Source: Sphingopyxis sp. GW247-27LB
GTDB lineage: Bacteria > Pseudomonadota > Alphaproteobacteria > Sphingomonadales > Sphingomonadaceae
Assembly: GCF_002277025.1 (NCBI RefSeq)
Contig: NZ_NIWD01000009.1
Location: forward strand, 638,460-702,459
Reading direction: 5' to 3'
DNA length: 64,000 nt
The translations under genes and the position numbers were made by a program. The notes beneath the pieces are model-generated. The model saw nothing but the letters and a program-made list of their open reading frames with translations, did not search any database and had not been told where the DNA came from. Shown piece by piece: positions 60,845-64,000 of the stretch. Within the stretch, counting starts at the first letter, position 1. Every line of letters starts with the position of its first letter.

Positions 60845-62434
60845 GTGACGATTTCGCGCCGCAGGATTCTCGCGCACGCGGTTGCGGTGGGCGCCGGCAC
60901 CGTCGCGACGCCGCTCGTCGCCGCCGGGTCCGCCGCGCCGCCGCGCCGCGTCGAGCGCTGGGGCGTCTACGAGATCGCCCTCGACGGCCCCCGCGTGGGC
61001 AATCCGTTCGTCGACGTGACGCTGGCCGCGACCTTCGAAAGCGCCGGAAAGCGCGTGCGCGTCCCCGGCTTCTACGACGGCGACGGCGTCTACCGCATCC
61101 GCTTCAGCCCGCCCGACCTCGGCGAATGGCGGTGGCAGGTCGAAAGCAATGCGCCGGCTCTGCAAGGCCGGAGCGGCAGCTTCGCCGCGATCGCGCCGGC
61201 CAAGGGCAATCATGGGCCGGTGCGGGTGACGAAGGACGGCTATCACTTCGCCTATGCCGACGGCACGCCGTTCCGCCAGATCGGCACCACCTGCTATAGC
61301 TGGGCGCTGCAGTCGGACGCCAAATGCGCCCTGACGCTGAAGACGCTCGCCGCCGCGCCCTTCAACAAGATGCGGATGCTGGTGTTCCCCAATGTCGAAT
61401 CGGTCGCGACCAACCCCTTCGTCCGCACCGGCAGCGGGCCGCGCGACTGGGACCCGGCGCGGTTCGATCCCGCCTATTTCCGCCGCTACGAGGATCGCAT
61501 CCAGCGCCTCGGCGCGCTGGGGATCGAGGCCGACGTCATCCTCTTCCACCCCTATGACGAGAAACGCGGCTACAACGACATGAAACGCGCCGACGACGAG
61601 CGCTATCTGCGCTACGTCGCCGCGCGCTGGGGCGCCTATCGCAACCTCTGGTGGTCGATGGCGAACGAGTATGACAATATCGAAACCAAGACGATCGCCG
61701 ATTGGGATCATCTGTTCGAAACGCTCGTCGCCGCCGATCCGCACGACCGGCTGCGCTCGATCCACCAGATCAACATCTATTACGACCATCGCAAGCCGTG
61801 GATCACCCATGCGAGCGTCCAGAACGGCGCCGCGGTGCTCGACGATCTGCGCGCCGAGCTGCACCGCGCGATGACGCTGAAGCCGGTGATCTTCGACGAG
61901 GTGGTCTATGAGGGCAATTCGCCGAAACGCTGGGGCAATCTCAGCGGCGAGGACATGGTCCAGCGCTTCTGGTGGGGGCTGATCGGCGGCACGTATGTGG
62001 GCCACAGCGAGACCTTCGATCCGAACCGCAACGCCGATTTCTCGTGGCTCGGGCAGGGCGGAACGCTGGTCGGCACCAGCGCGCCGCGGCTCGCTTTCCT
62101 GCGCCAGGTGATGGAGGAGGGGCCGGTGCCGGGCATCGAGCCGATCCAGCCCTGGTGGAACTATCATCTCGGCGGCAAGCAAAACGAATATTATCTCAAA
62201 TATTTCGGCGCCGAGGCGCCCGAGGAATGGGCCGTCGTGCTCCCCGGCCGGGGCGAGGCGGCGCTGCAACGCTATCGCGCCGAGATTCTCGACACATGGG
62301 ACATGACGGTGACGCCGGTCGAGGGCGTCTTCACCATGGCGCGCAAGAATGAGTATGATGTCCATGACCCCGCGCGGCCGACGGTGAAGCTTCCCGGCAA
62401 GCCGTGGATCGCGCTGCGCCTGACGAAGCTATGA
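60845..62434 (+). CDS. DUF5060/DUF4038-like glycoside hydrolase, Tat-type signal
   Basis: The protein has 529 residues from GTG 60845, with GGGGAGAG about 7 nt upstream. SRRRILAHAVAVGAG suggests a Tat signal. An N-terminal DUF5060 sandwich (about 36-125: WGVYEIALDGP, VPGFYDGDGVYRIRFSPPDLGEW) leads into a TIM barrel of the DUF4038 type. WWSMANEYDN gives a candidate acid/base glutamate (about 280), and VIFDEVVYEG a candidate nucleophile (about 350). A C-terminal beta domain covers about 430-529. The family is usually annotated only by domain of unknown function. The activity is open; its regulation with the sugar porter suggests release of a monosaccharide carried by that porter. Confidence 0.74.
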   Translation: MTISRRRILAHAVAVGAGTVATPLVAAGSAAPPRRVERWGVYEIALDGPRVGNPFVDVTLAATFESAGKRVRVPGFYDGDGVYRIRFSPPDLGEWRWQVESNAPALQGRSGSFAAIAPAKGNHGPVRVTKDGYHFAYADGTPFRQIGTTCYSWALQSDAKCALTLKTLAAAPFNKMRMLVFPNVESVATNPFVRTGSGPRDWDPARFDPAYFRRYEDRIQRLGALGIEADVILFHPYDEKRGYNDMKRADDERYLRYVAARWGAYRNLWWSMANEYDNIETKTIADWDHLFETLVAADPHDRLRSIHQINIYYDHRKPWITHASVQNGAAVLDDLRAELHRAMTLKPVIFDEVVYEGNSPKRWGNLSGEDMVQRFWWGLIGGTYVGHSETFDPNRNADFSWLGQGGTLVGTSAPRLAFLRQVMEEGPVPGIEPIQPWWNYHLGGKQNEYYLKYFGAEAPEEWAVVLPGRGEAALQRYRAEILDTWDMTVTPVEGVFTMARKNEYDVHDPARPTVKLPGKPWIALRLTKL

Positions 62435-62565
62435 GGCGCCGGCGTGGGCCGTGGGCGGCCGCAGGGGCGGCCGGATTCGGCGCTCTGCAAGCCTGGCGCC
62501 CGCACTGCGGAGATGGGCGCGGCGGCGCGCGATTTCGTCTCAAGCTGACGCGCCCCGATCGCCGG

Positions 62566-63444
62566 TCAGCCCGCGTAGCGTCCGGCCGGTAGTCCCCGGC
62601 AGCCCGGATCGACCTCGAACAGCGCGCCCGCGTCGGGCTCGGCCCGCTCGACCCCGTCGGCGGCGGAGGTCACGAACATGCGGTCGAGGTCCGCGCCGGC
62701 AAAGACCATATTGGTGATCTGCGAGGCGGGCAGGGCGATCCGGCGCTCGGGCTTGCCCAGGGGGTCGAAGCGCATCACGCCCGATCCGCCCCAGCAAGCC
62801 ACCCACAGCCCGCCCTCGGCATCGAAGGTCATGCCGTCGGGCGATCCCCAATTCTTTTCGAAGGTGATGAACGGCTCGCGCGGCCCCAGCGAGCCGTCGT
62901 CGCGGATGGCGAAGCGGAAGATCGTGCCGAGCGCCGTGTCGGTGTGCAGCAGCATGTCGCCGCCCGGCGCGATCGCCGGGCCGTTGGCGATGGTATAGGG
63001 CCCGTCGACCCGCGCGATGCGGCCGTCGGGGTCGAGCCGGTAGAAAGCGCCGCTCGGGCGATCGCAGGTGACGGGCATCGTGCCCGCCCAGATCCGCCCC
63101 AGCGCGTCGGCCTTGGCGTCGTTCATGCGATTGCCGTCGCGGTCGGGTTCGGGTGCGGCGATGGTCTCGATCGCCAGCGGGTCGAGCGTCAGCCGCACGA
63201 TCTCGCGGCCGTGGCCGGCGATCAGGCCGGGCGCGCCCTGCCGTTCGATCACCCAGCCGATCGTCTGCGGCACTTCCCAGCTGTCGATCCGCCCGCCGAT
63301 CAGCGTCAGGCGATTGACGCGGCGCTCCAGAATATCGGTCCAATAGACCGCCTGCTCGCGATCCGACCACAGCAGGCCTTCGCCCAGCCGGTCGCGTCGC
63401 GCGCGCTCTACGATGCGGATTTCGGCCATAGCCCGCCCGATCAT
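62566..63444 (-). CDS. SMP-30/gluconolactonase family sugar lactonase
   Basis: The protein has 292 residues from ATG 63444, which overlaps the upstream stop as ATGA; ATG 63429 would give 287. The six-bladed propeller has RLGEGLLWSDREQAVYWTDI with the metal glutamate, NDAKADALGRIWAGTM (Asn/Asp metal ligands), and SPDGMTFDAEGGLWVACWGG. Such enzymes hydrolyse aldonolactones. Directly after an L-arabinose/D-galactose dehydrogenase, L-arabinono- or D-galactono-lactone is the expected substrate, as in the oxidative arabinose pathway. Cytoplasmic. It is the last gene of the operon in view; 62435-62565 between it and the convergent gene holds nothing obvious. Confidence 0.85.
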   Translation of the reverse strand: MIGRAMAEIRIVERARRDRLGEGLLWSDREQAVYWTDILERRVNRLTLIGGRIDSWEVPQTIGWVIERQGAPGLIAGHGREIVRLTLDPLAIETIAAPEPDRDGNRMNDAKADALGRIWAGTMPVTCDRPSGAFYRLDPDGRIARVDGPYTIANGPAIAPGGDMLLHTDTALGTIFRFAIRDDGSLGPREPFITFEKNWGSPDGMTFDAEGGLWVACWGGSGVMRFDPLGKPERRIALPASQITNMVFAGADLDRMFVTSAADGVERAEPDAGALFEVDPGCRGLPAGRYAG

Positions 63445-63998
63445 CCGTTCCAGTCGAACGCGCCGACCGTTTCGCGCTCGCCGAGCAGAAAGGCGTCGGC
63501 GACGAGCCGGAAGGGCGACAGATCGGTGTCGCTTTCGCGCGCGGCGACCAGCTCGGCGAAGCGCTGGTAGAGCCGGGCATATTCGGGGACATCGGGCACC
63601 GCGACGGGGGCGCCGTCGACCGCCATCTTCGACGCGCCTTCGCCCAACGCCAGCGTTCCGCGATCGGTCTCGATGACGATGTCCCAGCTTTGCGGCCCGC
63701 GCTGGTCGAAATCGAACGCGACGGCAACCGGCGCGCCGTCGTCGCTGCGCAGCGACAGGTCGGCCGCGATCGGCGCGGCCTTGTTGGCGGGAAAGCGCAA
63801 GCGGGCCCGGTCGAGCAGCAAGGCGCCCGGCAGCAGCCGGGTCACGACCGACAGCGCGTTGATGCCGGGGTCGAACACTCCGATGCCCGGCTCCCAGATC
63901 CACTCCTGCCCCGGATGCCACACGCGCACGTCTTCTTTCCAGTCGATGGCGACGCGGCGGATCGCGCGTCCGGCGAGCCACGCGCGCGCAGGCTCGAC
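63441..63998 (-). CDS. L-arabinose/D-galactose 1-dehydrogenase (Gfo/Idh/MocA), C-terminal part
   Basis: Only the last 185 residues are inside the window; the N-terminal Rossmann domain lies beyond the right edge. The visible part has the substrate-binding segment DWKEDVRVWHPGQEWIWEPG and GVFDPGINALSVVT, characteristic of L-arabinose/D-galactose 1-dehydrogenases. The beta-sheet domain follows, and the end is FLLGERETVGAFDWNG. It oxidises the aldose at C1 to the lactone, which the next gene hydrolyses. The known D-apiose dehydrogenase is in the same superfamily, so apiose should be kept open as a substrate, although the motif fits arabinose/galactose better. Confidence 0.83.
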   Translation of the reverse strand, partial: VEPARAWLAGRAIRRVAIDWKEDVRVWHPGQEWIWEPGIGVFDPGINALSVVTRLLPGALLLDRARLRFPANKAAPIAADLSLRSDDGAPVAVAFDFDQRGPQSWDIVIETDRGTLALGEGASKMAVDGAPVAVPDVPEYARLYQRFAELVAARESDTDLSPFRLVADAFLLGERETVGAFDWNG

Positions 63999-64000
63999 CG

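Noticed and set aside
1-64000. CRISPR arrays, tRNA/rRNA genes, insertion sequences, prophage, attachment sites
   Set aside because: I looked for regular spacer-repeat arrays, transposase or integrase proteins and cloverleaf or rRNA segments and saw none.

Overview
The window looks like chromosomal DNA from a sphingomonad-type alphaproteobacterium (Sphingomonas, Sphingopyxis or Sphingobium relatives). The reasons are GC content of roughly two-thirds by eye, a TonB-dependent receptor in place of a Bacteroidetes SusCD pair, and the non-phosphorylated L-rhamnose pathway known from Sphingomonas. Almost the whole 64 kb is one catabolic island for plant glycans rich in apiose, rhamnose, fucose, arabinose and galactose. 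The enzyme set (GH140 x2, GH106, GH78 x2, GH127, GH29, GH42 x2, two SGNH esterases, several GH-A-like proteins of unassigned specificity) resembles the families used on rhamnogalacturonan II side chains, or on apiose- and rhamnose-bearing glycosides. No pectin backbone enzymes are present.

Layout. 1-2 kb: divergent apnL (partial) and apnO, for oxidative apiose use. 2-13.5 kb (+): a DUF5060 protein, a small secreted protein, GH29, two tandem GH-A-like paralogues and GH78. 13.5-16.7 kb (-): an SGNH esterase and GH42. 16.9-22.9 kb (+): GH106, an aldo/keto reductase and an FCD-type GntR regulator. 23-29.4 kb (+): GH127, an SDR, a RuBisCO-like protein, a DUF1537 kinase and an SGNH esterase. 29.5-44.3 kb (-): one long operon, in transcription order GH140, rhamnonate dehydratase, FAH hydrolase, SDR, lactonase, GH78, a racemase-family protein, an MFS transporter, GH140, GH42 and an acyltransferase. 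44.4-50.3 kb (-): lldD, L-rhamnose dehydrogenase and glcDEF. 50.3-55.7 kb: a DeoR regulator and apsI (-) divergent from aptA-aptB-aplK (+), for non-oxidative apiose use. 55.8-58.9 kb: the TonB receptor. 59.4-64 kb: a sugar porter, a second DUF5060 protein and the start of an L-arabinose/galactose oxidation operon, cut by the window edge.

How the genes work together. Outer-membrane uptake and periplasmic glycosidases would release apiose, rhamnose and other sugars. Rhamnose is oxidised through rhamnonate to pyruvate and L-lactate, and LldD returns lactate to pyruvate. Apiose appears to have two routes. One is ApsI-AplK-AptAB. The other runs through apionate (ApnL, ApnO) to 3-oxo-isoapionate, which is phosphorylated by the DUF1537 kinase and cleaved by the RuBisCO-like protein. 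Glycolate oxidase GlcDEF in the same locus suggests that the cleavage yields glycolate.

Regulation. A 13-bp palindrome with core TNATNNNATNA lies before nearly every transcription unit, including the GntR gene itself. It has the same layout as the FadR/GntR consensus. The DeoR-apt divergon instead carries CGAAA repeats. Most gene starts inside operons use 4-bp stop/start overlaps.
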